A stretch of 64,000 nucleotides of DNA from a bacterium (GTDB lineage: Bacteria > Sysuimicrobiota > Sysuimicrobiia > Sysuimicrobiales > Segetimicrobiaceae), in the NCBI GenBank assembly GCA_035295165.1, contig DATGJN010000091.1, forward strand, positions 62,001 through 126,000, in the 5' to 3' direction. Both the position numbers and the translations under genes were made by a program. Under the pieces are notes generated by a model, which did no database searches, was not told the DNA's origin, and worked only from the letters and a program-made list of their open reading frames with translations. This document shows, piece after piece, positions 17,373 through 26,241 of the stretch (positions are counted from its first letter, which is position 1; every line of letters begins with the position of its first letter).

Positions 17373-18395
17373 GTGGCGATGGGCACGTTCTGGTTCATAG
17401 TTCTCGCCGTGCTCCTCGTGGGATACGCCGTGCTCGACGGGTTTGACATCGGGGTCGGCGCACTGCACCTCACCGTCGCCCGCAACGACGCGGAGCGGCG
17501 GACCGTGCTCAACGCGATCGGCCCCGTCTGGGACGCCAACGAGGTCTGGCTGCTGGGCGTCGGCGTGGGCGCGCTGCTCGCGTTCCCGCGGGCGTTCGCC
17601 GTGGGATTCAGCGGCTTCTACCTGCCGCTGATGATCGTCCTGTGGCTGCTGATGGGGCGCGGGATCGCGCTCGAGTTCCGCCACCACATCGCGGATCCCC
17701 TGTGGCAGGGCGCCTGGGACGTCGTGTTTTCGGTGAGCAGCCTGCTGCTCGCGGTCCTGTACGGGGTCGCCATCGGCAACATCGTGACCGGTGTGCCCAT
17801 CGACGAGCACGGGTGGTTCCAGGGGCTGTTCGCGTCGCTGCTGAACCCGTACGCGCTCGTCATGGGCGTGTTCAGCCTGGCGCTCCTCATGCTGCACGGG
17901 GCGTACTACCTGTGCGTGAAGACCGACGGGGCGCTGCACGAGCGCGCGCACCTCGCGGCGGGGCGCCTCTGGAGCATCGTGGCGATGCTGGTCGTCGTGC
18001 TGACGGTCGCGACGTTCGTGCTGCGGCCGGGGCTGCTCGGGAACTACTGGGCCTACCCCGTCTGGCTTCTCGTGCCGCTGGCCGCGGGGTGGTGTGTCGT
18101 GGCGATGTGGCGGGCCCACGACCGGCGGCGGCACGGCGCCGCGTTCCTCGCGTCCAGCGGATTGATCGCGGCGCTTCTCGTCGCGACCGCGGTCGGCGCC
18201 TATCCGTACCTCCTGCGTTCGCGCCCGTTCCCCGAGCGCAGCCTCACGGTGGCGAACGCCGCCGCGTCACCGGCCGGGCTGATCGCCGCGGCGTTCTGGC
18301 TGATCCCCGGCGTGGTGCTCATCCTGGCGTACCAGATCGTCGCGTACCGGGCGTTCGCGGGAAAGGTTCGGCTCGACGGCGGCGCGCACTACTGA
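17373..18395 (+). CDS. cydB: Cytochrome bd ubiquinol oxidase subunit II
   Basis: A 340-residue CydB with about eight helices. Conserved segments: 'YAVLDGFDIGVGALHL' near the N-terminus, 'AIGPVWDANEVWLLGVG', and 'LMGRGIALEFRHH', which lie around the quinol and haem interface. It forms the heterodimer with CydA. The start is GTG 17373 or ATG 17379, both just after an AAAGGGGCGGG stretch. The gene ends 12 bases before the convergent DUF885 gene, leaving no room for a separate terminator. Confidence 0.94.
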   Translation: MAMGTFWFIVLAVLLVGYAVLDGFDIGVGALHLTVARNDAERRTVLNAIGPVWDANEVWLLGVGVGALLAFPRAFAVGFSGFYLPLMIVLWLLMGRGIALEFRHHIADPLWQGAWDVVFSVSSLLLAVLYGVAIGNIVTGVPIDEHGWFQGLFASLLNPYALVMGVFSLALLMLHGAYYLCVKTDGALHERAHLAAGRLWSIVAMLVVVLTVATFVLRPGLLGNYWAYPVWLLVPLAAGWCVVAMWRAHDRRRHGAAFLASSGLIAALLVATAVGAYPYLLRSRPFPERSLTVANAAASPAGLIAAAFWLIPGVVLILAYQIVAYRAFAGKVRLDGGAHY

Positions 18396-18407
18396 CGGCG
18401 CGTCGGA

Positions 18408-20090
18408 TCACCCGGTCCCATCGCCGCGCCGCGTGTCCTCTGCGCGAAGCATGCGTTCGCGGATCAGCGCGACGGGGATGGAACCGTACGACAGGAACCG
18501 ATCGTGGAACCCCCGCAGCGTGAACCCCGGCCGGGACGATAGTGCGCGCCGGAGCGCGTGGATCGCGTCGGTGCCGACCAGGTACATGAGCGCGGCGCCC
18601 GGGAACATGCTGTTCTTGACCGCCTCGGCGCGCGCCCCCTCGGCGGTCATGCCGACACGATCGCGGTAGCACGCCACCGCGTCGTCCAAGGAAAAGGCCC
18701 CCTGGTGGAGGCGAACGTCGACGAGCGCGCGGGCGGCCTGCCTGAGGCGCGCGTGGCGCTGAGCGTATCGCTCGAGAGGCTCGAGGAAACCGATCTCGTC
18801 CATCAGGTCCGTCGCGTAGCACGCCCATCCCTCGGCCATCGTGCCGCCGCAGAACATCGCGATCCGCGAGGCGCAGTCCACCGCGGCGACCTGGCCGATC
18901 CGGGACGGGGCGCGATACGCGTTCCAGTTCTGCACGTGGTGGCCGAGCCCGCCGTGGTGGATCACGTGGTTGAGCTTGATGACGCTGTCGTTGGCCGCGC
19001 GCAGCCGCCGGGTTTGTTCGGCGGGCGGCATTTCGGGCTCGATCGGCGAGACGAGGTAATCGACGACCGGCGCGCGGTCGAACGGCGCGGGGGACCGGTA
19101 GGACAGGAAATAGAGGAAGGGGGCCGCCCCCCGCGCCCAGACGGGTTGAGGCACGTAGCGCAGCGGGTGGTCCGGCCAAGTGACGAGATCGTGCGCCAGC
19201 GCCGCCTCGCGGGCCCGCCGCCAGACGTCCGCGTAGCGCGCGTAGTACTCCTCGGCGGACGGATGGCGATCCAGGAGCTGCCCGAGCGCCTCCTGCGGCG
19301 TCCGCGCGCCGAACGTGCCCGCGCCGGCGGCAAGCGCGCTCTCGCAGGAGGCGATCTGTTCCTCCGCGTAGGCCGCGATCTGGTCCGCGTTCTCATCGAG
19401 GCAATGCCCGTGGCGGAGGAGAAGATCGAGTGCGTCGCCCCCGCACGCGTAGCCCTCGGTCGCGCGCGCCCGGAGATCGGTCTCCAGATAGTGCCCGAAC
19501 TCGGCGAACGCCGCCGAGGCGCGGGCTGCGGCCGCGCGAAGCCCCGGGTGCGCCAGGCCCGCGTCGCGCAGGAGCAGGTCGATCCCCTCGCCGAGCAGGC
19601 GATGGGCGCCGGTGCACTCGCGCACCGCGCGGTCGATCCAGGCCGCCGGCGCCTCCCGCAGGTGTCGCCGTCCCTGGTCGAGCAGCGCCGGAACCGCGGA
19701 CAGCCTGGCTGCGGCGTGTTCCGCGCGCTCGGCGAGCGGGGCGAACGGCCGCAGGAACAGCCCGATGACGCCGAAGATCGCTTCCCCCGTGTACACGCAG
19801 GGGTTCCCGCGATGGAAGTGGGATGATTCGAACTCCCACCGCTGGATCGCGAGAAAGCCCTCGGCGAGCCGGCGGTCGGTCTCCTCACTCTCGCTGAGCG
19901 GCTCCCGCGGCAGGTTCCGCAGCCACGCGAGCAGCGCATCCATGGCCGCGACGGCCTCGTCCACGCCGCGCGAGGAGTAGTCGGGCAGCCGGTCGTCGTG
20001 GTCGTGCACGCCGGCGAAGGTCGCGTTGACCGGACGGTGCCGGTAATAGACGGCGAAGAAGTCGTCGAGCCAGCCGGTGAACGCCGCCAC
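18408..20090 (-). CDS. DUF885-family hydrolase with altered metal motif
   Basis: A 560-residue DUF885 protein, a family of putative zinc carboxypeptidase-like hydrolases. The C-terminal half has the family landmarks: the histidine motif IHHGGLGHHVQNW (residues 377-389) and AEGWACYATDLM (419-430). In typical members the first motif reads HE..PGHH; here the Glu is His379 and the Pro is Leu382, so the usual catalytic base is missing. No signal peptide is seen, so it is probably cytoplasmic. It is the last gene of the minus-strand transporter operon, about 220 bases after the second permease gene, suggesting that it processes the imported compound. The start is a GTG at 20090. Confidence 0.75.
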   Translation of the reverse strand: MAAFTGWLDDFFAVYYRHRPVNATFAGVHDHDDRLPDYSSRGVDEAVAAMDALLAWLRNLPREPLSESEETDRRLAEGFLAIQRWEFESSHFHRGNPCVYTGEAIFGVIGLFLRPFAPLAERAEHAAARLSAVPALLDQGRRHLREAPAAWIDRAVRECTGAHRLLGEGIDLLLRDAGLAHPGLRAAAARASAAFAEFGHYLETDLRARATEGYACGGDALDLLLRHGHCLDENADQIAAYAEEQIASCESALAAGAGTFGARTPQEALGQLLDRHPSAEEYYARYADVWRRAREAALAHDLVTWPDHPLRYVPQPVWARGAAPFLYFLSYRSPAPFDRAPVVDYLVSPIEPEMPPAEQTRRLRAANDSVIKLNHVIHHGGLGHHVQNWNAYRAPSRIGQVAAVDCASRIAMFCGGTMAEGWACYATDLMDEIGFLEPLERYAQRHARLRQAARALVDVRLHQGAFSLDDAVACYRDRVGMTAEGARAEAVKNSMFPGAALMYLVGTDAIHALRRALSSRPGFTLRGFHDRFLSYGSIPVALIRERMLRAEDTRRGDGTG

Positions 20091-20310
20091 GGGTCAGTCG
20101 CCCTCCCGCGGCAGCGGCCGACGTCCCTGCACGGGGCGCACCGCGCCCGCCCGCCGAAGGCGGCTCCCGACCCGGATCCGTGCCCCTGTCCACGCCATCA
20201 CCGCACCCCTTTCACTCTTGGCGAGCGCATCGCTCGCCCACCCGCCGCAGGCCCGAGCGTCTTCGCGCGTTCGCAACGTGCGTGGGTTCCTTCACGCGGC
20301 CGCCCCACGG

Positions 20311-21219
20311 CTAGAGACGAATGTGCGGATCGAGCACGTCGTGGAGGCCGTCGCCGAGGAGGTTGATCGCGAACACGCTCAGCATGATCGCGAGGCCGGG
20401 AAAGAACGCGACCCACCACGCGTTCGCCAGGAACTCCCGGCCGTCGGCGAGCATGTTGCCCCATTCGGGCGTCGGCGGTTGAATGCCGAGCCCCAGGAAG
20501 CTGAGCGTCGATCCCGTGATGATCGCGCCGGCGGTCCCCAGCGTGGTCAGGACGATCAACGGCGAGACGACGTTGGGGAGGACGTGGCGCGTGACAATCC
20601 GGTACGTGGGACACCCCGCGACTCTGGCGGCCAGGACGAACTCGCGTTCCTTGAGGCTCAGGACCATGCCGCGCGTGACGCGCACGTAGTTGGGAATCGC
20701 GGAGATGCCGACCGCGATCATGAGGTTGGTGAGGCTGCTGCCGAGCGTCGCGATGATCGCCAGCGCGAGGAGAATGCTGGGGAAGGACAGCAAGACGTCC
20801 ACGAACCGCATGATGGCGGTGTCCGTGACCCGTCCGTGGTACCCGGCCAGCAGCCCGAGGGTGACGCCCGCCGTGGCCGCGATCGCGACCGAAACGACGC
20901 CGACGAGCAACGAGAGCCGCCCGCCCCACAGCACGCGCGAGAAGATGTCTCGGCCGAATCGGTCGGTCCCCATGAGATGGGCCGCGGTCGGCGCCGCGAG
21001 GGGGGCGCGCTGGTTCGTGGTGACGGGGCTGTACGGGCTGATCAACGGGGCCAGCAGGACGGCGAGGCCGATCGTGAGCAGGCACAGCCCGCCCACGAGC
21101 GCACTCCGGCTGCGGCCCGCACGTCTGACGAGCACCGCGGGCCTGTGGTGCGCCGCCGCATCCCCCGCGCGTTGGGCCGCCAGGCGTTCGGGGGCGACGG
21201 TGGTCTTGTCGCTACTCAT
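20311..21219 (-). CDS. Peptide/opine-type ABC transporter permease (DppC-like)
   Basis: A 302-residue permease of the oligopeptide/nickel type. An N-terminal transmembrane helix (LVGGLCLLTIGLAVLLAPLI) is followed by the DppC landmark 'LMGTDRFGRDIFSRVLWG'. The EAA-type cytoplasmic loop lies at 'LAARVAGCPTYRIVTRHVLP', and 'STLSFLGLGIQPPTPEWG' and 'GDGLHDVLDPHIRL' close the protein. About six helices. Start chosen at ATG 21219; a TTG two codons upstream is possible. It pairs with the DppB-like gene 30 bases upstream. No ATPase gene is in the operon. Confidence 0.9.
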   Translation of the reverse strand: MSSDKTTVAPERLAAQRAGDAAAHHRPAVLVRRAGRSRSALVGGLCLLTIGLAVLLAPLISPYSPVTTNQRAPLAAPTAAHLMGTDRFGRDIFSRVLWGGRLSLLVGVVSVAIAATAGVTLGLLAGYHGRVTDTAIMRFVDVLLSFPSILLALAIIATLGSSLTNLMIAVGISAIPNYVRVTRGMVLSLKEREFVLAARVAGCPTYRIVTRHVLPNVVSPLIVLTTLGTAGAIITGSTLSFLGLGIQPPTPEWGNMLADGREFLANAWWVAFFPGLAIMLSVFAINLLGDGLHDVLDPHIRL

Positions 21220-21249
21220 CGGCAATGCCCCGCATGCCGCATCGCCCGC

Positions 21250-22173
21250 TCATTCGTACCGGATCCGCGGGTCGATGGCCGCGTACGTCACATCGACGAC
21301 CAGATTCGCAAGGACGTACGCGAGGGCCGAGAACAACACCGTGCCCTGCACCAGGGAGTAGTCGCGGTTGAGGATGGCGTCCACGGCAAGTCGTCCGAGG
21401 CCGGCGCGGGAGAAGATCGTTTCGGTCACCACCGCGCCGCCGAGGAGCGACCCAAGTTGAAGGCCCAGGACCGTGACGACGGGGATCAGCGCGTTCTTAA
21501 GGGCGTGGCGCAGCACCACGACGCGGCGGGTGAGACCCTTCGACGTCGCGGTGAGGACGTAGTCCTGACGGAGCACGCCGAGCATGCTCGATCGGACGAG
21601 CCGCGCGAGCACCGCGGACGACACGAGGCCGAGCGCGGTCGCCGGCATGACCAGATGCGCAAGACCACCCTGTCCCGTTGCCGGGAACCACCCCAGATCG
21701 AACGAGAGGAAGATGATCATCAGCAGGCTGAGATAGAACACCGGCATGGAGACGCCGAGGATCGCGAGCGCCATGGTCGCGGTGTCAAGCCACGTGCCGT
21801 GGCTGAGCGCGGCGATGATGCCGAGACCCAGCCCCAGGACCACCGCCACCCCGAGCGCCGTGAGAGTGAGCGCGGCTGTGGCCGGAGCGGCCTCGAGAAT
21901 GCTGTCCAGGACCGGACGGTCGCTGTGCAGGCCCACCCCGAGGTCCCCGTGGGCCAGCCGAGTCACGTAACTCGCGTACTGGACCCAGATCGGCCGGTCC
22001 AGCCCGAGTTGGTGGCGGAGCTCCGCGGCATGTTCCGCCGTAATCGGCTTGTCGCCGGCGAAGATCAGCACCGGGTCGCCCGGCAGGAGGTGCAGCATCA
22101 GGAACGTGATGATCGAGATGCCGATCAGGATCGGAACCAGGTGCACCAGGCGCTGCGCGATGTAGCGGCTCAT
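21250..22173 (-). CDS. Peptide/opine-type ABC transporter permease (DppB-like)
   Basis: A 307-residue permease. MSRYIAQRLVHLVPILIGIS and 'LPGDPVLIFAGD' are typical DppB N-termini; the EAA loop is at 'VLTATSKGLTRRVVVLRHAL', and 'TYAAIDPRIRYE' is the usual C-terminus. About six helices. It forms the membrane channel with the DppC-like protein and receives substrate from the Tat-exported binding protein encoded 58 bases upstream. The ATP-hydrolysing subunits must come from elsewhere in the genome. Confidence 0.9.
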   Translation of the reverse strand: MSRYIAQRLVHLVPILIGISIITFLMLHLLPGDPVLIFAGDKPITAEHAAELRHQLGLDRPIWVQYASYVTRLAHGDLGVGLHSDRPVLDSILEAAPATAALTLTALGVAVVLGLGLGIIAALSHGTWLDTATMALAILGVSMPVFYLSLLMIIFLSFDLGWFPATGQGGLAHLVMPATALGLVSSAVLARLVRSSMLGVLRQDYVLTATSKGLTRRVVVLRHALKNALIPVVTVLGLQLGSLLGGAVVTETIFSRAGLGRLAVDAILNRDYSLVQGTVLFSALAYVLANLVVDVTYAAIDPRIRYE

Positions 22174-22231
22174 GAGCTCACGCGGAGCGGGTCCGCGTCA
22201 CCCCATCGGCGTGCACGCGCGGAGGGCGCGC

Positions 22232-23905
22232 CTATTTCCTGAGGTACACGTCGTTCAGATAGACATACGAGGCCAGCGCGTCGAGGTACTCGTCCTGAAC
22301 CTCCGCGCGCTTCGCGTTGTACGTGATCGTGTCCACCAGCGGGATGCACTCCGCATCCCTGAGCACGCGCTGCTGGATCTGCGCGTAGAGCCGCGCGCGG
22401 GTCGCCTTATCGTTGATCGCGGCCGCCTGCTCGAGCCACCGGTCGACCTCCGGGACGCTATAGTGCCCGCGGTTGAACCCCGGTCCCTGCTGCGTGTGGA
22501 AGATCGCCCGCAGGGCGTCGGGATCGCCATACGAGAGCCACATGAAGTTGGCGTCGTACTGGTTCTGGGCGACGCGCGCCCGGAACGCCCCGATCTCCAG
22601 CGGCGTCACGATCACGTTCATCCCGACGTCGTGCAGGCTGGCCTGAATGGACTCGGCCATTGCCTTGTCCCGTGGCCGCCCGATGATGGGGAAGTCCAAC
22701 GTGAGCTTTTGCCCGGCCTTCTCGCGGATCCCGTCGGCGCCGACCTTCCAGCCGGCTTCCTCGAACATCGCTTTGGCCTTCGCCGGATCGAACGTATAGA
22801 TCTTTGCCGCCGCGGGATCGTACCCGAACGTGACTTTCATGAGCGGGCTCCACGCCACTTCCATGAGCCCGTGAAACACGGATTGATTGAGGCCGTCCCG
22901 GTCGACGCCATACTCCATCGCGCGCCGGACGGCGATGTCGGCGACCGGGCCCTTGCTCGTCACGTTCAGGAGCAGGGTTCGCCCCGACCCGGGCTGGCCC
23001 TTTCGCACCACCGAGAACCGCTGGCTGCGCCGCAGGTCCGCGTACTGCAGCGGATCGATGTCGTCGATGTACTGGGTCTCGCCGCTCTTGAGCGTGCCGG
23101 TGCGCACCGACGCGTCCGGGATGATCTTGAACACGACCTGGTCGAGATACGCCGGCCCGCGGTTCTTGAAGAACGACGACCCCCAGTTGTAGTCGGGGTT
23201 CCGCACGAGCGTGATATGGTCGTTGGTGACCCACTCCTTGAACACGAACGGGCCGGTGCCGACGGGGTGGCGCGCGAATTCGGCCCCCATCTGCTTCACG
23301 GCCGTCGGCGAGACGATGCCGAGGTACCCGTTGAGGTTGGTCAGCAGGGGCGCGTACCCTTCCTTCATGACGACCCGGACCGTGTAGTCGTCCACGATCT
23401 CGGTGTGATCGTACGGCCCGATCTGATCGTGCGACTGTCCGGCCTTCGTTGCCGGGTCCATGATCCGGTCGAGCGAGAACTTGACGGCCGCAGCGTTGAA
23501 GGGCGTGCCGTCGGTGAACCGGACCCCCCGCTTGAGTTTGAAGGTGTACGTCTTCACGTCGGGAGAGATGGACCACGATTCCGCGAGCGCGGGCACGAAC
23601 CGCCCCGGCGTCGGCTCCCACACCAGCGGCTCACAGATGTTCTGGGTGACCCGGATCGTCGAATCGAAGTTCGTGACCGCCGGGTCCATCGTGTTGTCGA
23701 GGTCGAAGCCGAGCCCGTAGACGAGCGTGCCGCCGCGGGTCGGCGCGGCGGCGGCCGGGGTCCGGTCGCCTGCAAGGCCGGCCGCCATCGCGCCGAGCGA
23801 GGCGCCGGCGAGCGTGAGGAACTGACGTCGCCCGAGGCGTGCTGCCCGGACATGCTGTCTTGTGGTGGCGGGGGTGGCGGGAGTGACGTCTGCGTGGCGT
23901 CCCAT
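22232..23905 (-). CDS. ABC transporter substrate-binding protein (SBP_bac_5), Tat signal
   Basis: A 557-residue family-5 extracellular solute-binding protein. The N-terminus has a twin-arginine signal (RLGRRQFLTLAGASLGAMAA). 'PALAESWSISPDVKTYTFKL' and 'GVRFTDGTPFNAAAVKFSLD' are the classical SBP_bac_5 segments, followed by 'HPVGTGPFVFKEW' and 'RAMEYGVDRDGLNQSVF'. Such proteins bind peptides, opines, nickel complexes or sugars; specificity cannot be read. AGGAGGGAG precedes the ATG. Second gene after the Gfo/Idh dehydrogenase, upstream of its permeases. It resembles the divergently encoded binding protein at 27527 in architecture and Tat export, so the two operons may be related. Confidence 0.9.
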   Translation of the reverse strand: MGRHADVTPATPATTRQHVRAARLGRRQFLTLAGASLGAMAAGLAGDRTPAAAAPTRGGTLVYGLGFDLDNTMDPAVTNFDSTIRVTQNICEPLVWEPTPGRFVPALAESWSISPDVKTYTFKLKRGVRFTDGTPFNAAAVKFSLDRIMDPATKAGQSHDQIGPYDHTEIVDDYTVRVVMKEGYAPLLTNLNGYLGIVSPTAVKQMGAEFARHPVGTGPFVFKEWVTNDHITLVRNPDYNWGSSFFKNRGPAYLDQVVFKIIPDASVRTGTLKSGETQYIDDIDPLQYADLRRSQRFSVVRKGQPGSGRTLLLNVTSKGPVADIAVRRAMEYGVDRDGLNQSVFHGLMEVAWSPLMKVTFGYDPAAAKIYTFDPAKAKAMFEEAGWKVGADGIREKAGQKLTLDFPIIGRPRDKAMAESIQASLHDVGMNVIVTPLEIGAFRARVAQNQYDANFMWLSYGDPDALRAIFHTQQGPGFNRGHYSVPEVDRWLEQAAAINDKATRARLYAQIQQRVLRDAECIPLVDTITYNAKRAEVQDEYLDALASYVYLNDVYLRK

Positions 23906-24045
23906 GGCTCCCTCCTGGAGTTGACCTGCACAGCCGTCCTGCGCGAGCGGCCACGGCGCACGACTCGCGCGCCGTTATTGCGCCCCCTGTACGTGGTCTT
24001 CCGACGGTTTTCCTCTAACGCCCCACGACGCGCGAGGCCGCGCGT

Positions 24046-25167
24046 TTAGCGCTGCAGGGGAAGCGACACCCAGCGGCTCTCTTGGAACGACCGTTCGACG
24101 GCGTTGATCACCTGCTGCACCCATGCGCCGTCCTCGAAGTTGCCCTGGTTGCGCGGGCCGCCGTCCCGGATCTCGTCGATGAAATCCTTGATGAGGTTTG
24201 CGTAGAACAGCGACCGCCACGACTCGCGCGGATGTCCGCCCTGCGGGTAGAACCGCTCCGGGATCTCGAGCTGCTTGAACTCAACGGCGTCCGGCGTGCC
24301 GACCTTGATCGTCTCGGCAACGCCAGACTCCTCAACGAGGCGACAGATGATCGCACCGCGCTCGCCGTACAGACGCGCTTCGATCCCGGGGTAGTTGCCG
24401 ATGGTTACGAAGCTGGTCTGAATCGAGCCGAGCGCGCCGTTCGCGTACTCGCCGATGAAGATGTCGCCGTCGTCGATGTTCATGCGCATCTTCCGGCCGG
24501 TGGCGCGCACCATGCGTTCGGGGATGAAGTTGCGCATCGTGCCGACGACGCGGGTGTAGTCGGCGCCCACCCACCAGTGGCCGATGTCGATGACCGGCGC
24601 GCCGTACCCTTCGAGCGACGACGTCTGCAGCGTCGCCTGGTCCGCCGTGTGGTCGACCTGGCGGAGCGGGACTGCGGGATCGAGCCATTGGGAGTTCTGT
24701 TCGTATCCGTTGAAGATGAACGGCGTGCCGACGAACCCTTCCTCCATCAGGGACTTCGCGTACTGGACGCCGGGGCTGTATCGGAACGTGAATCCGAGCT
24801 TCGTCTTGAGGCCTTTGCGCTTCGCCAGGGCCGCCGCATCCTGGGTCTGCCGGAAATCGTACGCGACGGGCTTCTCGCACAGGACGTGCTTGCCGGCGCC
24901 GATCGCCGTGGACGACAACTCGAAATGGGTGTGGGACGGTGTCGCGATGTCGATGACGTCGAGGTCCGGACGTCCGACCACAGCCCGCCAGTCGGTGCTG
25001 GCTTCGGGGATCCCGAACCGCGCCGCGAACTCCTCGGCGCGCGTGCCCTCGGGATCGCAGATCACGACGACCTTGGCGCGGGGGTCGCGCTGCCACCCCG
25101 GGACGTGGGCGGACTTCGCCCAATTGCCGGCGCCGAGTACCCCGATGCGAAGAACGGAGTCGTTCAT
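24046..25167 (-). CDS. Gfo/Idh/MocA-family NAD(P)-dependent oxidoreductase
   Basis: A 373-residue dehydrogenase. The nucleotide-binding start is IGVLGAGNWAKSAHVPGW (glycines at 12-14) and the family signature CEKPVAYDFRQT is at 97-108 with Lys99. Later 'VIDIGHWWVGADYTRVVG' contains the Asp-x-x-x-His pair that usually performs catalysis. Members oxidise or reduce sugars, inositols and related polyols or imines. GGGAGGCCCGCC sits before the ATG. It lies directly after the GntR gene in the minus-strand operon, so it is likely the first catabolic step for the compound taken up by the linked transporter. Confidence 0.88.
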   Translation of the reverse strand: MNDSVLRIGVLGAGNWAKSAHVPGWQRDPRAKVVVICDPEGTRAEEFAARFGIPEASTDWRAVVGRPDLDVIDIATPSHTHFELSSTAIGAGKHVLCEKPVAYDFRQTQDAAALAKRKGLKTKLGFTFRYSPGVQYAKSLMEEGFVGTPFIFNGYEQNSQWLDPAVPLRQVDHTADQATLQTSSLEGYGAPVIDIGHWWVGADYTRVVGTMRNFIPERMVRATGRKMRMNIDDGDIFIGEYANGALGSIQTSFVTIGNYPGIEARLYGERGAIICRLVEESGVAETIKVGTPDAVEFKQLEIPERFYPQGGHPRESWRSLFYANLIKDFIDEIRDGGPRNQGNFEDGAWVQQVINAVERSFQESRWVSLPLQR

Positions 25168-25219
25168 GGCGGGCCTCCCTTCCAGATCTGCTCAGCCCCG
25201 CCGTGCGGGGCCGGAGTAT

Positions 25220-25981
25220 CTACCGGTCCTGGACCCGCGGCTCGGGACCGCGCGTCGACGCGCCCGAGGGCGCTTCGGATTCGGCGAGCGTACCGAGCAC
25301 CCGCTCGATCGCGGAGGTCAGCGCGTCCGTGTCGAGACCGCCTCGGACATAGTGGTCGATGATTGTCGCCTGCAGCACGAGCGGATCGCGCGCGCGCATC
25401 GCATCGATGAGGCGGCGGTGAAACGTCACGACGTCCTCGACCGTGGCGTGGCTGCGTTCTACCGCCACCAGCATGAGGGCGCCGATCTGACCGTTGAGGC
25501 TGGCCCACAGGTCGAGCAGGCGGGGCGATCCCGCGCGTTCGACGAGCAGCCGGTGCAGCGCGAGGTCGATTTGGATGATCCGCGGGAAGCCGTCCGGCAG
25601 ACGGCACGCTGTCATCTCGGCGAGCAGGGTTTCCATCGTTTCGATCATGGTGTCGTCGATGGACCGCCAGGCCAGGCGCGCGGCAAACGCCTCCAGCAGC
25701 GCGCGCGTCATCTTCAAGTCGAGCGCGTCTGCGGGGGCCAGGCGCGCGACGAAGGTGCCGCGCCGCGGTTCGTTCACGACGAGGCCGCGTTGCTGGAGCA
25801 TCAGCAGCGCTTCACGGACGGTCGTCCGGCTCACGCCGAGATGGGCGGCGATCGCCGCTTCGACGAGCCGTTCTCCCGGCTGCACCTGCCCGGAGAGGAT
25901 CGCGTCCTCGAGGCTCTTGCACGCGTCGTCCACGACGCGAAGTCGCGTTGGCCGGCGGAGCTTCAACGTGTGCGCGGTCAT
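25220..25981 (-). CDS. GntR-family transcriptional regulator, FCD (FadR) type
   Basis: A 253-residue regulator. The N-terminal winged helix includes 'GERLVEAAIAAHLGVSRTTV', 'REALLMLQQRGLVVNEPRRG' and TFVARL. The C-terminal helical FCD ligand-binding domain has the metal-binding pattern (Asp in 'IIQIDLALHRLLVE', then 'VTFHRRLIDAMRARD' and 'IDHYVRGG'). ATG at 25981 is used; a TTG one codon earlier is possible. As the first gene of the minus operon and divergent from the M20 amidohydrolase operon, it probably controls both, responding to an organic acid intermediate. A TGTCGACA palindrome lies in the plus promoter. Confidence 0.9.
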   Translation of the reverse strand: MTAHTLKLRRPTRLRVVDDACKSLEDAILSGQVQPGERLVEAAIAAHLGVSRTTVREALLMLQQRGLVVNEPRRGTFVARLAPADALDLKMTRALLEAFAARLAWRSIDDTMIETMETLLAEMTACRLPDGFPRIIQIDLALHRLLVERAGSPRLLDLWASLNGQIGALMLVAVERSHATVEDVVTFHRRLIDAMRARDPLVLQATIIDHYVRGGLDTDALTSAIERVLGTLAESEAPSGASTRGPEPRVQDR

Positions 25982-26129
25982 CAAGTCACCCCGGCATCAC
26001 GGCATCTGGGGCGCCGCGCGCCAACTTCTTGGTCGGCTGCGGCCGTGCTCGCCGTCGCGATCCGTTTCTCACGCCCGGACCCCGCGACCGCGCTGGCAAC
26101 GAAGAGGTTGGTCATGTTACGCTCGACTG

Positions 26130-26158
26130 TGGACTGTCGACATTTTCCATGCTATCAT
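26130..26158 (+). promoter_or_regulatory. Promoter of the M20/transporter operon with candidate operator
   Basis: TGGACT (26130-26135) and TATCAT (26153-26158), 17 bases apart, form a good sigma-70-like pair. The perfect 8-base palindrome TGTCGACA (26135-26142) overlaps the start of the spacer and is a candidate GntR operator. On the minus strand, TAACAT (complement of 26114-26119) could be the -10 of the divergent GntR operon. The region is visibly richer in A+T than its surroundings. Inference from sequence alone. Confidence 0.45.
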
Positions 26159-26241
26159 GCAGGCGGTCACTGTCAATAGACGACCGTCGTCACGACCTCG
26201 TCCACGCTTGCCAGATGAGAGGTGCGGGTGAGAGGTCTCCC

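Noticed and set aside
15809-17539. A 576-codon antisense frame opposite cydA
   Set aside because: cydA is unambiguous, and the antisense product is a low-complexity Arg/Glu/His/Pro sequence typical of a GC-driven shadow frame.
19822-19842. Sequence resembling a tRNA T-arm (GGGAGTTCGAATCATCCC on the minus strand)
   Set aside because: It lies in the coding frame of the DUF885 gene (residues around EFESSH), with no acceptor stem, anticodon arm or CCA-proximal pairing around it.
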